Source: Megaleporinus macrocephalus (lineage: Eukaryota > Chordata > Actinopteri > Characiformes > Anostomidae). Taken from it: 64,000 nucleotides of DNA. Shown piece after piece: positions 1 through 12,135 of the stretch; the first letter of the stretch is position 1, and the number at the start of each line of letters is the position of its first letter. The position numbers were made by a program, and so were the translations under genes. The stretch spans positions 11,426,589-11,490,588 of the forward strand of contig CM038725.1 of NCBI GenBank assembly GCA_021613375.1, given 5' to 3'. The notes beneath the pieces are model-generated. The model worked only from the letters and a program-made list of their open reading frames with translations, did not search any database and was not told the DNA's origin.

Positions 1-689
1 TTAATTTGCTGACTGCTTCAAGTCATGTGCAAGTGTTTGAACCATGTTCTAATCCCCTTTTTATTTTCTAAGACAAGCATTTACATGGTCGCACAATTAC
101 TTTTATTTGCTTAGTTTAACATATTGGAAAATAGAAAAATATTAAACAAGATATAAAAAATGTGCCAAAGGTGGTGCTTAGACCACATTAGATTTTTTTT
201 GTTTTTTGCAAATATGTCCCTTTTAGTTAATTAACAGAAATTATGCACTAAAATGTACAGAAGTTTGTTCTTTATATGTTAACTTATTTTCATTAAGATC
301 CTAACCATGCCATTTGAGCAGGGTCACCTCAAACCTTTGCACTGGATGTATTTTTTTTTTTTATATAACATTTATCAGAAACACACAAGTGAAATCAAAG
401 TTTCCCCCTAACAACTTAACATGTTGAGCTAACTTATCCTTTCATTGGGAACAATTGAATAACTAGAATAACTAGAAACAGCCTGACTGGGAAAGGTACC
501 CATTTCTCTGATGTTACAGCTTTAAGAACGACTGAAAGCCACTGCTAGTCCATTTCAGTTGCGTTCTTGTACAGTACAGCAAACAGTGAAGCAAAGTTAT
601 TTTCGGGCATTTTTCGGTATGTGAACACTACGACTTCAAAAAATTGAGTGTCACATTGATCAGTCATTGTTTGTTTACCCTTGAGAGCT
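1..689. other. AT-rich non-coding stretch
   Basis: I see no gene, RNA or recognisable transposon here. There is a short T-run near 349-362 and otherwise AT-rich sequence with no open frame of useful length. Confidence 0.5.
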
Positions 690-1115
690 CAAGCTTTAGC
701 ATTTTTTTTTCCCGCTTACTGGCTTCACGTGCGTTTTTCCGAAGGAATATTTATTAGGCTCCTGCTTTCCCTGAAATAGCAGAACCGTGCGGAAATCACC
801 CTTTCCCGCATCAAAAGAGAATTCCCAGAGGGTCCAGGAAATCCCATTCTCTTTGTAGCATCCCATTTGTATTGACCCTGTAATAGTATTTACAGTATCC
901 CAGGGATTTCGACCCATCGGCGGGTTTGTTTTACTATGACGGAATCAGTGTTGTTATAGGTGGCTAATGTTACGCCAGTGTAATGGGGATGTAATTGGTG
1001 TGAAGTGTATGACAAAAAGCAGTGAAAGTGCCTGGTTACTGTAAAAACAGCAGGGACAGAGTGCAGCTGTGGACAGCGAAAGGACGACGAGAGAAACCTG
1101 TTGGATGGTGAGAAG
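690..1115. other. Repeat-poor island, candidate regulatory element
   Basis: The sequence changes to balanced composition with several CpGs and no tandem or transposon signature. Two small antisense frames exist but lack any recognisable domain and are probably chance. It resembles the conserved non-coding elements found around vertebrate developmental genes. Conservation cannot be seen from one sequence, so this is an inference from texture only. Confidence 0.25.
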
Positions 1116-1489
1116 TCCAAACGTCAATTAAATTAGCTCTTAAAGAGCAGCCCCGTGAAAAAAATCAGCAGAATTACTGCAAATACACAGCGCAGTCTCT
1201 CTTCTCTTCGCTCTCTGGATTCTTTCCTTCTTTTGAATTGTCGTGAATGACAAACATGTTTTCAGTCTCACTGTACACCCGCGGAAAAAGGTACAAAACT
1301 CTCACTGGGGCGGTATCCCTCTCGTCTCTGGGGTGGTACTCAGTACCTTAAGTTAGGGCATGTAATGTATCACTGTTGATTGGAATGAGATTTTTCACTC
1401 TGTGCCTTCTGTCCTGTCTCCAGACTCTTTATTTTATTGTTCTTGTTGTAAACAAGGTGAAAGTATATACTTTGCTTCTAGGAAAAACC

Positions 1490-1740
1490 TACGCAAGGTT
1501 CACAGTTGGACCTGAAAACCACTGAAGAACCTTTAAGGGTACAGTGTACCTGTACTGTACTGTTTCTCTTTCTTTTAGAAGTCAGATTTCCATTCAACTC
1601 AAGCTAATAACTGAAATGGTGCACGAGAAATTATATGAACTTGGCTATAAAAGAACATCTACACCTATCTACAGCATGTACATAACAGTTGGACCTTGAT
1701 GTGCCTTTAAGGGTACATTTAAAATGTTTGTACCCAAACT
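1490..1740 (+). repeat. About 250-bp repeat unit, copy 1
   Basis: This segment (key words CAGTTGGACCT, CCTTTAAGGGTACA, TTTAAAATGTTTGTACCC) recurs at 3735-3985 in the same order and orientation, with scattered substitutions. A third partial start follows at about 3986-4062. The copies look like a local tandem repeat that was later interrupted. Confidence 0.6.
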
Positions 1741-2390
1741 TTAATGAATTGCTGTAAATTTGCTGTAGATATACAACAGTATCTTACTGTTTTTTATAAT
1801 AATTGTAAAATACTGTCAGCTAATCACACAGCGTATGTAAATTAACAGTAATGCAATCAGTTTCCCAATAACAGCAAATAACTGTAATTTATCAGCTAAT
1901 ACAGTATTTTCTGTCCACCTTTAGAAATATGCACCATCATCCCTTTACAGTCCAGTCACTATCCATCAAAATTATACTGGAGATTACAGACAAATGTTTC
2001 TTTTTAATGATAACCCTGTTTTATTAAACCGTCCAAACTGCTTCTACTTATTTAACTGATAAAATATATGCAGTGGGCGGGGCCAGCCTATTTGGCTCAG
2101 CTGAGTTAAGATTCTTTCAGCTCATTCAGTCAGTGCAGGAAGAGCCAGGCAGCTTGTATTGTGTTTATTCGTAAAGTAAAGAAAGATAATCTAGACGAGG
2201 AGACGTGAGCTGGTGTATTTACAACTGACACGTTTGGACTGCAGCTGCGGCGGTCCTCGTTAAACGCAAGAAAAAGGTAGCTATTAATGTTGTCAGTATA
2301 ATTATGAAACTTTTAAGATACAAGATGTTGTTGGTTAGGTCTGTTTCAATTAGTTACTAATTTTAGCAATTTAGAAACTGTAGCTTCAAC

Positions 2391-3517
2391 TGGGCGATAA
2401 AACAATAACGATAATTATCGCGAAATAACGTTTCCTTAATAGAACTATAAGACGTAGTCGATAGAATTAAGTTTTGCCCGTGTTTTGAGCGACAACACGA
2501 ATAGCCAATGAGAATGGGAATAGCACCGCCCCAAACCAATCAGGTGGCTGGCCTAGACTTCTAGCCATTTCATGTTTAATTGAAGCACACAGCACAGAGT
2601 GCAGACGTAGCGGCAGCTTAACCCACTTGCTAGTAATGTCGTTACTACAGGCGTCACAGTCGAGCAGAGAGAATAAAATAAGAAAAAAAAATGACGACAG
2701 AAAACGTTACTACTACCGAAATATACGTTACATGTTATAAATGCTACACGTGTCAGTAATCTTAAAATAATCTGCTAAGATAAGAAAAAACAGTAAACAG
2801 GTGCTGTCCTGCTGCTGTGGGATGTTAGCGCTTCAAGTGCTTGTACTGTTGTGGTCATCTCCACTGTGCAGAGCTGACAGAGCACCACACTGTTGTGTTT
2901 CTGTGTGAAACACTCTCACAACTTTAGATGCACACGAGTGACTGTTCGTAGCTGCAGCTCGTGCTCCGGATAAATCCATGCTTTCAGTGGGCGCGGCCAC
3001 CTTAGCGACGCATCGACACACATTATGCTAACCGAGTTTGAGTAAGATCGCTGAGGCAAAATTAAAATAACCAAAAATCCAGAGGAGGAAAATTTTATTT
3101 TCTACCGAAAACAGATCCACTAAACCAACTCCCCATTTGAGCCGACAGAGAGTCGACTCACCGCTATAAGTGAACATAAACGGAGTCCTTTCCTCAGCCC
3201 GAACTTAAAGGGCAGCACCAACCTGCTTAACACAGTGTCTGTGTGTGAATGCTGTTCATGAGTGCTCAGTAGCCACTACTATATTATATATATTATTATA
3301 TTATATATGTGTGTGTGTGTTTAATTAATTTGAAATTGACAGAAAATAAATAAAAAAATAAAAACAATGGGACAAAAAAAAATTATTTTAATATCTTCAC
3401 TTCTCACTTAAAGTAAAAAGGCAATAGTGTTTTGATTTATATCGTGATATATATTGGTATCGACTGAAATTGAAAAAATTATCGTGATAAGATTTTTTCC
3501 CATATTGCCCAGCCCTA
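2391..3517. mobile_element. hAT-like non-autonomous DNA transposon
   Basis: The left end reads TGGGCGATAA followed by an ATAACGATAATTATCGCGA stretch. The right end, reverse-complemented, reads TAGGGCTGGGCAATA and then TTATCACGATAATTTT. These are matching, imperfect terminal inverted repeats of the GGGCTGGGCAATAT type common in fish hAT elements. The 1.1-kb interior has no transposase frame, so it would depend on an enzyme supplied elsewhere. No clean 8-bp target duplication was found, so the borders are approximate. Confidence 0.5.
3281..3320. repeat. AT/GT microsatellite
   Basis: Short TATAT-rich tract passing into a (GT) run, inside the hAT-like element. Confidence 0.8.
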
Positions 3518-3652
3518 CTTCACTGGTGTTAGCTAGTTAGCTAGCTAGCTGGCTGGTTAGTTGTTTAGTACCATAAATACACAGATATTTCACTGTGATA
3601 TACTGTAATTCAATTTAAAGTACAATACTGTTAAAATAAATTACAGTAGATG

Positions 3653-3718
3653 CACTGTAAAATAACAGTAAAATACGGGGCGTCTCTGCTGCCACTATTT
3701 TACTGTTAATTTACAGTG
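3653..3718. repeat. 23-bp-arm inverted repeat (hairpin)
   Basis: The arms at 3653-3675 and 3696-3718 are reverse complements with a single mismatch, separated by about 20 bases. The arms carry CACTGTAAAATAACAG and its complement. This is the typical form of a very short palindromic MITE. Confidence 0.75.
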
Positions 3719-3734
3719 ACATTTTTTACAGTGC

Positions 3735-4062
3735 AGCTAGACAAACATGTATCTGTACTATACCTTTTTCTCTAACAGTGTAGGTGCTATTTGACTTTTC
3801 TCTGTTTATATTTCTCTCAGAAGTAACATTTTCATTCAACTTAAGCCAGTAACTGAAATAGTGCATTAGAAATGATCTGAATTAGGCTATAATAGAATAT
3901 CTACAGTATGTATATAACAGTTGGACCTTAAAACCACTGATATACCTTTAAGAGCACATTTAAAATGTTTGTACCCAGCTGGATGAAAATGTACCCATAC
4001 TTTACCTTTTTTTGGTAACAGTCTAGGCACTCTTTGACTTTTCTCTCTTTCTCTTTCTCTCA
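3735..4062 (+). repeat. About 250-bp repeat unit, copies 2 and partial 3
   Basis: Copy 2 runs to the TTTAAAATGTTTGTACCC word near 3960-3977. The series then restarts with a second TGACTTTTCTCTC.. CTCTCAG segment at about 4035-4062. Homologous to 1490-1740. Confidence 0.55.
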
Positions 4063-4760
4063 GAAAGTTTAAAAAGGCTGTACCATGTCTTTTTGTTTTG
4101 TTGTTTAAAAACTAGCATCACTGAGACAGGAGGAAAACAAACTCTAAAATATGGTGTGCGTGCACAGGAGTCCTCCTGTGGAAGCCTGAAATAATCATTT
4201 GAAACCCATATGCAGTGAGTCAAATTTCACAGGGTGTTTATTGGACCACTTCATATGTCTTCACATGTAAACGTTACACACACATACACAGGCATAAGAA
4301 GAAGAGCTGCTTCAAAGCTTATGGCTCATATGAAAAATATGCAACAATGCAACTTTACTCTGATTAGGATTTGATGATAGATGTAGATGTTTCACTTACA
4401 TTCTCAGCAGAAATGCCCTTTATACGTTTTGCCTGAGTTCTCTTTGAATACTCAAATTCAATTCAGCACACTCACAGTCATCTGATTCATCCATCTGGGG
4501 AAGGGGTCCAAAGCACGACCCACATTATAAAATCTTCTTCCATTCTAAAACTTACATAGTGCAGCTTTAGGGACATTACATTGTTGCTGGGACCTAATTG
4601 TAGCTGTACAGTGCTGTTTTCTAGTTTCAGTGCATCCCATTAATTAGAACTGTGCACACCTATGTCATCACACATGACTCAAACAGTAGCAGTTTGTTAA
4701 GTAGTATCATGATTTTTGTTTTCTCAAAACCTGTTACTTAGCAATACTCTAACACAAAAT
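4063..4760. other. Unremarkable non-coding stretch
   Basis: One short antisense frame (4023-4223) has no recognisable domain. I see nothing else in this stretch. Confidence 0.5.
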
Positions 4761-5275
4761 ATACACTACTGTGCAAAAGTTTTAGGCCCCAAGCAGACCA
4801 TTTAAAAGCCCCTATCTTAGCAATAAGTGTATTTTCACCAGTAAGCACACCGGATATCATTAGAACAGATGTAAGTAAATACAATACAAAGTAACATAAA
4901 TATCTTATTTAGAAAGAAGTAGTAATATCTTGAGCTCCAGTTTGAAGAACAAAGGTTAGTTCCAGATTTCTCTGAATGTATTCAGTTCCTTCAGCAGCAA
5001 TCTTGATTTAGCTTAATGAAGTACTAAGCAGTCAAAGCAGGTATTAGATGAGAACTGTAAATAATACTGGGTTGTTTATAGAATGAGAAGCTTGGAAAGG
5101 GTTTAATAAACACACTGATATATGTAAAAGCACTACTTACTCTATTAATACTGTTTGAATATTTAAGAACTAAAGTGTTTTGCTGAGTAAATAAAAGCTT
5201 CATATCTGTAAAAATAGATTTTTAAATATAATAATGTCCCACAGTGCCTACAACCTTCACGCAATACTGTGTATA
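4761..5275. mobile_element. Short TIR element (MITE), ACTACTGTGCAAAAG family
   Basis: The left end reads ATACACTACTGTGCAAAAG then TTTTAGGC. The right end, reverse-complemented, reads TATACACAGTATTGCG then GTTGTAGGC, a decayed match. The ends border TA dinucleotides, as expected of Tc1/mariner-type insertions. The 515-bp interior is AT-rich and has no transposase frame. Confidence 0.6.
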
Positions 5276-5620
5276 TGTTTGGTTTACATGCTTTTTATTA
5301 TAAACAAAAAGTACTGACAATTCAGTTTTGTTTGTTTTCAGCAAGTTTGCATGATAGTTGTGTAATTGTGGTAATTATTGTACACAGCCTTTTACTACTG
5401 GTTAGCTACTTTAGCCTTAAAGTTCCAACGCAGAGCTAAAGGACGTGACATGGTTTGACTACGTTTCGGGGAAGAGATCATTTGTGCAAATTTGATTTTT
5501 TCTGATCTTTTCCTTTAAAGCCAGCCTCTTGTTCTTGGCTGGGTTGTGGACAGTGGGAGAGGTCCAGGCGTTGTTAGTCCGCTGTTGGCTGGTCTGTGTT
5601 CCACTGACGGGGACAGCGGC
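5276..5620. other. Non-coding flank before simple-repeat cluster
   Basis: AT-rich up to about 5420, then more GC-balanced with a GGGACAGCGGCAGCGGCAGC tract that leads into the CA repeat. No convincing exon. Confidence 0.4.
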
Positions 5621-5627
5621 AGCGGCA

Positions 5628-5842
5628 GCACACACACACATACACACACATGCACACGCACACACACATGCTCACACACACACACAGGAGACTGGCTGTC
5701 TGCACGGCTCCGGTGGAGCAAGAGCGAGTGTGGCAGCGCACAAACGGCCGAGACGCCCCAACCATCAACCACAGGAGCCAGCCCGGCTCCCCCAGCACAC
5801 ACTGACTGGACCTGTGTGTGTGTGTGTGTGTGTGTGTGTTAG

Positions 5843-5879
<37 letters not shown>

Positions 5880-6060
5880 AGCAGGTTTTGTTTTACGCGT
5901 GGGGGCGTCATGCGTGACTTTGTGTGTGTGTGCGCGCGTGTATGTATGTGCATATATGTGTGTGTGTGTGAGTGTGAAGAAGAGTGTAAGTGTGTTAATG
6001 TGGGGGCGCATGCATGATTTTCTAGCTATGTGCATTTATGTGTGTGTCTTGTGGGGCCTA
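5628..6060. repeat. Cluster of CA, GT and GA microsatellites
   Basis: CA tracts at about 5629-5690, GT at about 5813-5840, GA at about 5845-5875 and interrupted GT at about 5918-5985. The CA and GT tracts are in opposite sense and about 120 bp apart, so they could pair with each other. The 5690-5812 spacer is GC-rich. Long open frames on both strands here are artefacts of dinucleotide repeats. Confidence 0.85.
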
Positions 6061-6417
6061 GACTTGATCTCGTGACACAGATGTCTAGGGCTGAACATGA
6101 GAAATTCGGGGCTGAACGGGGGTGAGAGCACCAGCCAGTTATGGGAAGAAACATTAGATGACATGGGTCAGCGTCGAAACGAGCAAGATGAAGAGATTTA
6201 ACTGGGTTTTTGCTCCAAGTAGAATTATTTTTACAGACATTTGCCCTCCTTTTTTATGGCTGTGCTGTTTACAGCTTAGAGATGCCAAGCAGGATGAGCA
6301 GTGGCCCCACCTCAAGAGGGTCTCATACACCTTGACGAAGCTGAAGTTGGCTTGTCGTGTGGCTGCTACAGAATTTAAGGTGGAATGGGTGGTTTAATTA
6401 GAAGTCAACTCTAGGCC
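6061..6417. other. Non-coding, probably decayed transposon
   Basis: It precedes the Harbinger-like fragment in the same orientation and has a 79-codon frame (6158-6397) without recognisable motifs. It may be the 5' part of the same decayed element. Confidence 0.3.
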
Positions 6418-6738
6418 TTGTTCAACCTGGGAGCACATCGTGCCGAGCCTTTGTCCAAACAAGCTTTGGATTCGTCAGTCCGGAATATCGAAGCAACCCT
6501 CATAAAGCTGTGCACCATGATTGGACCATCTGTAGAGCTAATCGTTTCTAGTCACCAGCCACCCGTGCCAACTGATAAGAGAATTGCCATTGTGTTATAA
6601 AAGCTGGCGACTTGCGCGGAGTGTAGGGTCGTGGGCGAAGCATTTGGCGTAAGTCTAACAACAGTTCGGTGTTTTATATACACGGTAGGCCAAGCAATAA
6701 GATCGGGTGGAAAGGAATCATGTGACTTATTGGCCTGA
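6418..6738 (+). pseudogene. PIF/Harbinger transposase fragment, broken
   Basis: One reading frame is open except for a TAA at 6598-6600. Before the stop it shows LIKLCTMIGPSVE and PVPTDKRIAIVL. After it come KLATCAECRVVGEAFGV and SLTTV. This matches the N-terminal helix-turn-helix region of Harbinger (HARBI1-type) transposases, where a KR-A---LW-LA-----YR-----FGV-----V pattern is typical; the stop sits where tryptophan is usual. The DDE catalytic part is not visible downstream and the frame ends at 6738. It is therefore an inactive fossil that encodes nothing. Identification rests on motif recall, not on a search. Confidence 0.65.
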
Positions 6739-7075
6739 TTTAGCAAATTTGGGTGTTTTTATTTTGTTTGGGGTTACAATACAGGTTTTGGTAGATATGT
6801 AACTGCTATAGGCTTATTAGGGTGAGAACAAACAGTGGAAATTGGTAATCCTACCCAGAAAGATCATGAAGATGTGTGGAGAGCACATTACTCGCTGTAA
6901 AAATAAACATTATGTAAAATAACTAGCTTGTCTTGTTTGGGCTATTGGTTGAAAAAGATCAAATACTAGAGAAACATCTCTTTCACCACAATCCAGCACC
7001 AAAAACTTCACACGCTGTCCCCATTGTTTTTGTCTCCTTCACTATTCTATAGTATGTCAAAGATTTGATTTAATC
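6739..7075. other. Unremarkable non-coding stretch
   Basis: AT-rich, no feature recognised. Confidence 0.5.
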
Positions 7076-7678
7076 GGTGTGTCCCAAAACCGAGTGAGCT
7101 GCCTACATAGGCAGCATATTACATCATAGCATGCACGCTCCCGACATGTAGGCTGTCCCAATTCTTACATATCTTAAACATGCTGTCTACTGAGACACCT
7201 TACTTTGGCCTGACTTTAAGGAAGCATCAAACGCTTCCTCAGCCGCTAAGACAATCCCATGATGCAACGCAGGCAAATCTACGAGCAGTGAAGTGGTTTT
7301 AAAATGTGAGTTATTTTGATTTTCTCTGGAGTTTTAATGTGTTTCTGGTCATATAATCACACAGAACAGTATTTTATTATCAACTCTGTAACGAGTCCTT
7401 CACCATTTTGTAGTTTTATACTGGATCCATTAGCATTTATGCTAGCGGATTTTTAAGCCGCAGGCTGTTGTTTTGGATGCCAGCCGGTAGCTTAGCAACC
7501 AGCTAAACCACCGCTTCCGTGCTGCAGTGGGCGGGAACAAGCCGTGACGCAGTCTCTCTCTAACTAGAGCGTCTCAGTAATCTGTTTTATGAGGAGAGAT
7601 GAGGAGAGAACACTGCTACTTAAACAGCTGCCTACATAGACAGCCTACTTAGACACTCACTAGGTTTTGGGACACACC
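7076..7678. mobile_element. Non-autonomous TIR transposon, GGTGTGTCCCAAAAC ends
   Basis: The left end reads GGTGTGTCCCAAAACC, then GAGTG and CTGCCTACATAGGCAGC. The right end is the complement: GCTGCCTACATAGACAGC.. CACTC..GGTTTTGGGACACACC. The terminal inverted repeats extend about 40 bp with mismatches. The 600-bp interior has no transposase frame. The superfamily is uncertain because I could not define a target-site duplication. Confidence 0.75.
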
Positions 7679-8683
7679 TACTATGTTGAATCTTTGTCTT
7701 TCTACCTCAAAATAATGGCTTGTGTTCTTAAAATTAAAACCTACTACCTTCTGACTTATTGTCTTCAAATATTGACTTGTAAAATGACTTAAAATTTAGG
7801 TAGATATTATTTTGACATAGTAAGTCAATACATTTGACAATATTATTATTTTAATGTATTATGTGTAAGTCTTAAGCAAGTAAGTTTTTTGATTTGGTTT
7901 TAATTTGACATAGCAGGTTATAAAAAAAAGCAAAAAAATACTTTAACTTAATAAGCCATTATTTTCAGATGCCAAGTCATTATTTTGATGTAATAGGTTG
8001 TTTTTTTTCACATATTACTGCCAGAAACAGTACAGGAATGGATTTCCAGACCCACAGGACATGTAGATATATAAGTATAGAGAGATACCTAGACATGTAT
8101 GTGTGTGTGCATGCACATTCACAGCTGTTTGTTAAACTCCACTTTATGGTGCCACAAAGTTGACTGCTGTTATGCCAGCAGCCGGAGAGTAACAGGAAGT
8201 CCAGAATGGCGTTCCTCATGAAAACGCCACACATCGTTTCTTTTAGAGTCTTGCACAATAAGAATTTGAGATTGAATCATCAACAGCAAATTAGGACTAA
8301 TTATTGTGATGAAGCCACTGACAGATTTATGTGGAGCCACACATGATTTACAACTGTTGTTACAACAGCGCCGTTAGTGCCAAACTTTTGTGGAGTAACT
8401 GAAAAGAACATCTCCTAAATTCACTGATTGTAACTGTTTGAGAGTGGCTGTATATTTATGAAATCTTCAGCAGAATATTATATTAGGCTTAACTGAGGGT
8501 TTTATTTTGTGATGTGTGTGTGGCGGGGAGGGGGGAGGGGTGTGATTGTGTTGCAAACACAAAGAAACTCACAGAAAAACAGGAGCAGTGTAGATTTTAT
8601 AAATTGTATTTTTTGTAAAGGTACTTTATTTTTTATTAATACATACATACGAGGCACGTTTTCATTATATGCACAGTATTTAC
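7679..8683. other. AT-rich non-coding stretch
   Basis: No gene recognised. A G-rich run lies at about 8521-8542 and a GT-rich stretch at 8098-8112. Short frames on both strands lack motifs. Confidence 0.45.
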
Positions 8684-8897
8684 ATATCGTCACTGTCCAT
8701 CATTTAAACACCTGAGCTGCTGTTTACATTGTGTGAAAGTTTCATGCTGACTGGACCAATGGAAATGCCCCAAAATAGAAAAAATCTGGTTCCATTGACT
8801 TACATTGAAAGTAAAGCATGTTTTTGGCATGTTGTTGTAAAATTGTAATTTTCGAGATATTTCAAGATACTTGTTTTTCATTCGACAGGAACAATAT
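8684..8897 (-). mobile_element. MITE family A, copy 1
   Basis: The left end is ATATCGTCACTGTCC and the right end CATTCGACAGGAACAATAT, a decayed inverted repeat. The interior contains TGGACCAATGGAAATG and CCATTGACTTACATT, both shared with eight other copies in this window. About 214 bp; it carries no gene. Confidence 0.75.
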
Positions 8898-9083
8898 AGT
8901 AGATACATGTGACATCATTATTCAATATACTGTAGGTACTTACATATAATAGATATGAGACATCATTATTCAATATACTGTAGTTACTTACATGTAATAG
9001 ATACAAGACACATTATTATTAGGTGTACTGTAGTTACTTACATGTAATAGATACAAGGCATGTCATTGTTATGTGTGCTGTAG
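8898..9083. repeat. 48-51-bp tandem repeat, about 3.6 copies
   Basis: The unit contains ATACTGTAGTTACTTACATG followed by TAATAGATAC and a GACATCATTATT-like tail. Successive units diverge by several bases. Confidence 0.8.
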
Positions 9084-9090
9084 GAACAAA

Positions 9091-9798
<708 letters not shown>

Positions 9799-10449
9799 AG
9801 AGTGACTCTAATATATTTGAGTGACTCTAATACGGCTGAGAGACTCTAAAACAGTTGAGTAGCTCTAATTTAGCCCAGTGACTCTAATACATTTGAGTGA
9901 CTCAAATACAGGCCAGTGACTGTAATACAATCAAGTGACTCGAATACAGTTGAGTGACTCTACTACAACCAGTGACTCTAATACAGCCCAGTGACTCTAA
10001 TACAACTGAGAGACTCTAATACAGTTGAGTAACTCTAATAAGCTGAGTAACTCTAATTTAGCCAAGTGACTCTAAAACAGCCCAGTGACTCTAATACATT
10101 TGAGTGACTCAAATACAGCCCAGTGACTTTAATGTAGCCCAGTGACTTTAATGTAGCCCAGTGACTGTAATACAGTCAAGAGACTCTAATTTAGCAGAGC
10201 GACTTTAAAACAGCCCAGTGACTCTAATACATTTGAGTGACTCAAATTCAGCCCAGTGACTGTAATACAGTGAAGTGACTGTAATACAGTTGAGAGACTC
10301 TAATACAGTTGAGTGACTCTTATACAACTAAGTGACTCTAATACAGCTAACTGACTCTAATACAGCTAAGTGACTCTAATATAGCCGAGTGATTTTAATA
10401 CAGCCCAGTGATTTTAATACAGCCCAGTGACTCTAATACAGCTGAGTGA
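9799..10449. repeat. 19-bp minisatellite, about 34 copies
   Basis: The unit is AGTGACTCTAATACAGCCC, with variants ending GTTG, ACTG or ATTTG. Most units keep GACTCTAAT. Several carry TGACTCA, which is the AP-1 core. Where units join, the 9-mer GAGTGACTC forms a small odd palindrome. Heavily diverged units point to an old array. Confidence 0.9.
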
Positions 10450-10492
10450 AGAGCTAAACTGTATCTTTGCTGCTAAATTAACTGTTATATAA

Positions 10493-10495
<3 letters not shown>

Positions 10496-10580
<85 letters not shown>
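10496..10580. repeat. (AT)n microsatellite
   Basis: Perfect AT run of about 85 bp just downstream of the 19-bp minisatellite. Confidence 0.95.
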
Positions 10581-10587
<7 letters not shown>

Positions 10588-11590
10588 CGGTTACTTACAG
10601 TGAGATACATGAACAGCAGGTGATCAAATCAAAAAAAGTTTCATTGTTACTGTTTTAATCAGAGCTTTAAACTTTCAGTTTTGTTTGACTTTCAGCTCCG
10701 GCTGATTCCGTCTGTATCCTAGCAACATGAGCAGCGGCACACAAAGAGAAAGGAATCAGAGTCTGTACAGGGAAATTGTTTTATTCTTTTTATTCTGTTT
10801 ATTTTGTTGATATTTAATAATAATTCAGCTTCTAGTTACCTCGGACGGAGGCGTCAGACTCGACAACAACGTCCGAGTCCACCTCCCACCGAGACCGAGT
10901 CAAGAATGATTCTAAATGAGGCTGAGACAGAGACCCGCTGGTTTACAGTGTAAGACCAGTCTTGAGCAGTACAACACTAATTACAGCTTCCGTCCTTTCA
11001 GGAGACTTACATTTGTGAAATAGTAGAGGGGAGAAGTTTGTGATCGAAGTCTAAAATAGGAGAAGTTTGTGATCGAATAATCCCAAATGCATTAAGTGAG
11101 TTCTGGACACTGGGGCGGTCAGTCCATTGTTCTGCATAACCAGCAGCTTCAGTGTTTGAGTTGTAAATTTTGCACAATGGTATTTGTGCAAGTGAGGAGC
11201 TTCAAGAACAGCTACACATCCTTTCAGACTCTGTACTCTCACAGTGGAAGGATGGACAGAAACATGTGTGGATGTTTTTTCTCTCTCTCAAAGACTAAAG
11301 TACTTTAAGTACTAATTATCTGATGGTGAGAGTTTCGGTGGTCTGCCAGGACGGATGGATGTCATGTATCAAATGAGCTCTATATATAATATATATCATG
11401 TAACTTCAATTTTCCTTTAACTTTCTCTAGAAAATGAATAGATTGTTCCTAATTTGTGTTGTTACGAGTGGACAATAAATAAATAATAATGTGTACCGTT
11501 GACTTCGGACTGAAACCTCTCCAAAAGAGTCCTTTATTTTCATTGGAAGTTAAAATAATTTTTAAAAAATTATGATTTTGATTCGTCTAT
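10581..11590. other. Non-coding stretch, possible old repeat
   Basis: A GACTCGAC/CGAGTCCACC/GACCGAGTC-rich part at 10845-10940 looks like an old dispersed repeat, but I cannot classify it. No gene found. Confidence 0.35.
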
Positions 11591-11599
11591 TCAAACTTA

Positions 11600-12135
11600 C
11601 CACAATGTAAAAAAACACTGTGTGTGTGTGCGCGCGTGTGTGAGTGCGTGTGCATGTGCGCGCATGTGTTTGTGTGAGTGCACCCATGGATGGCTCTTTA
11701 TCCGTGGTGCTGAGTGGCGTGAGCAGTGACTCGGCCCTCTCCTCCACACAGAGTTGCTCTGTGTGTGTCCAGTCCGGGAGACGGCAAGGAGCCCGCATCC
11801 CCCACCACACACATACACACACACGCTCACACACACTTACACACACACACACACAAACACACACACTCATACACTCACCATCCCCACCAAGCACATTATA
11901 CACGTCCACGGCCCTCCTCGCTCAAACCCCAGACTGCTCTGGAACATTCTGATGAGTAGTGTTTGTTTTTCAGGAGGACCCTGAGATCTGATAAAGCCCA
12001 GCAGGAGAGAAAAAGAGAGAGAGAGAGAGAGAGAGAGAAGGAGGGAAGGAGGGAAGGAGGGAAGGAGGGAAGGAGGGAGGGAACTGTGGAGAAAGAGAGA
12101 GAGAGAGAGAGTAAGAGAGAGAGGTGGGAGTCTGA
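11600..12135. repeat. Second cluster of GT, CA and purine microsatellites
   Basis: GT-rich at about 11617-11680, CA-rich at about 11808-11872, then (GA) and (GGAAGGA) purine runs at about 12007-12122. The layout (opposed GT and CA tracts around a 125-bp GC-rich spacer, then GA) mirrors the cluster at 5628-6060. The spacer contains a CTCTCCTCCACACAG tract resembling a splice acceptor, but no supported exon. Confidence 0.85.

Larger units (their letters stand above)
1741..3734. mobile_element. Composite insertion splitting the 250-bp repeat
   Basis: About 2 kb separates copies 1 and 2 of the flanking repeat. It begins with a CTGTAAAT/TACAGTAA-rich part (1741-1920), has a CpG-containing part (2080-2280), contains a hAT-like element (2391-3517) and ends in a hairpin (3653-3718) and TTTTTACAGTG. 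Fish MITEs often have CACTGTAAA-type ends. I infer nested insertions but cannot fix exact borders or target duplications. Confidence 0.4.

Noticed and set aside
5459..6075. Several overlapping frames on both strands
   Set aside because: They are translations of CA, GT and GA microsatellites and a GC-rich spacer.
11690..11810. Exon in the GC-rich spacer of the second microsatellite cluster (MDGSLSVVLSG frame)
   Set aside because: An acceptor-like CTCCACACAG is present, but there is no donor, no known protein match that I recognise, and the frame runs into CA repeats.
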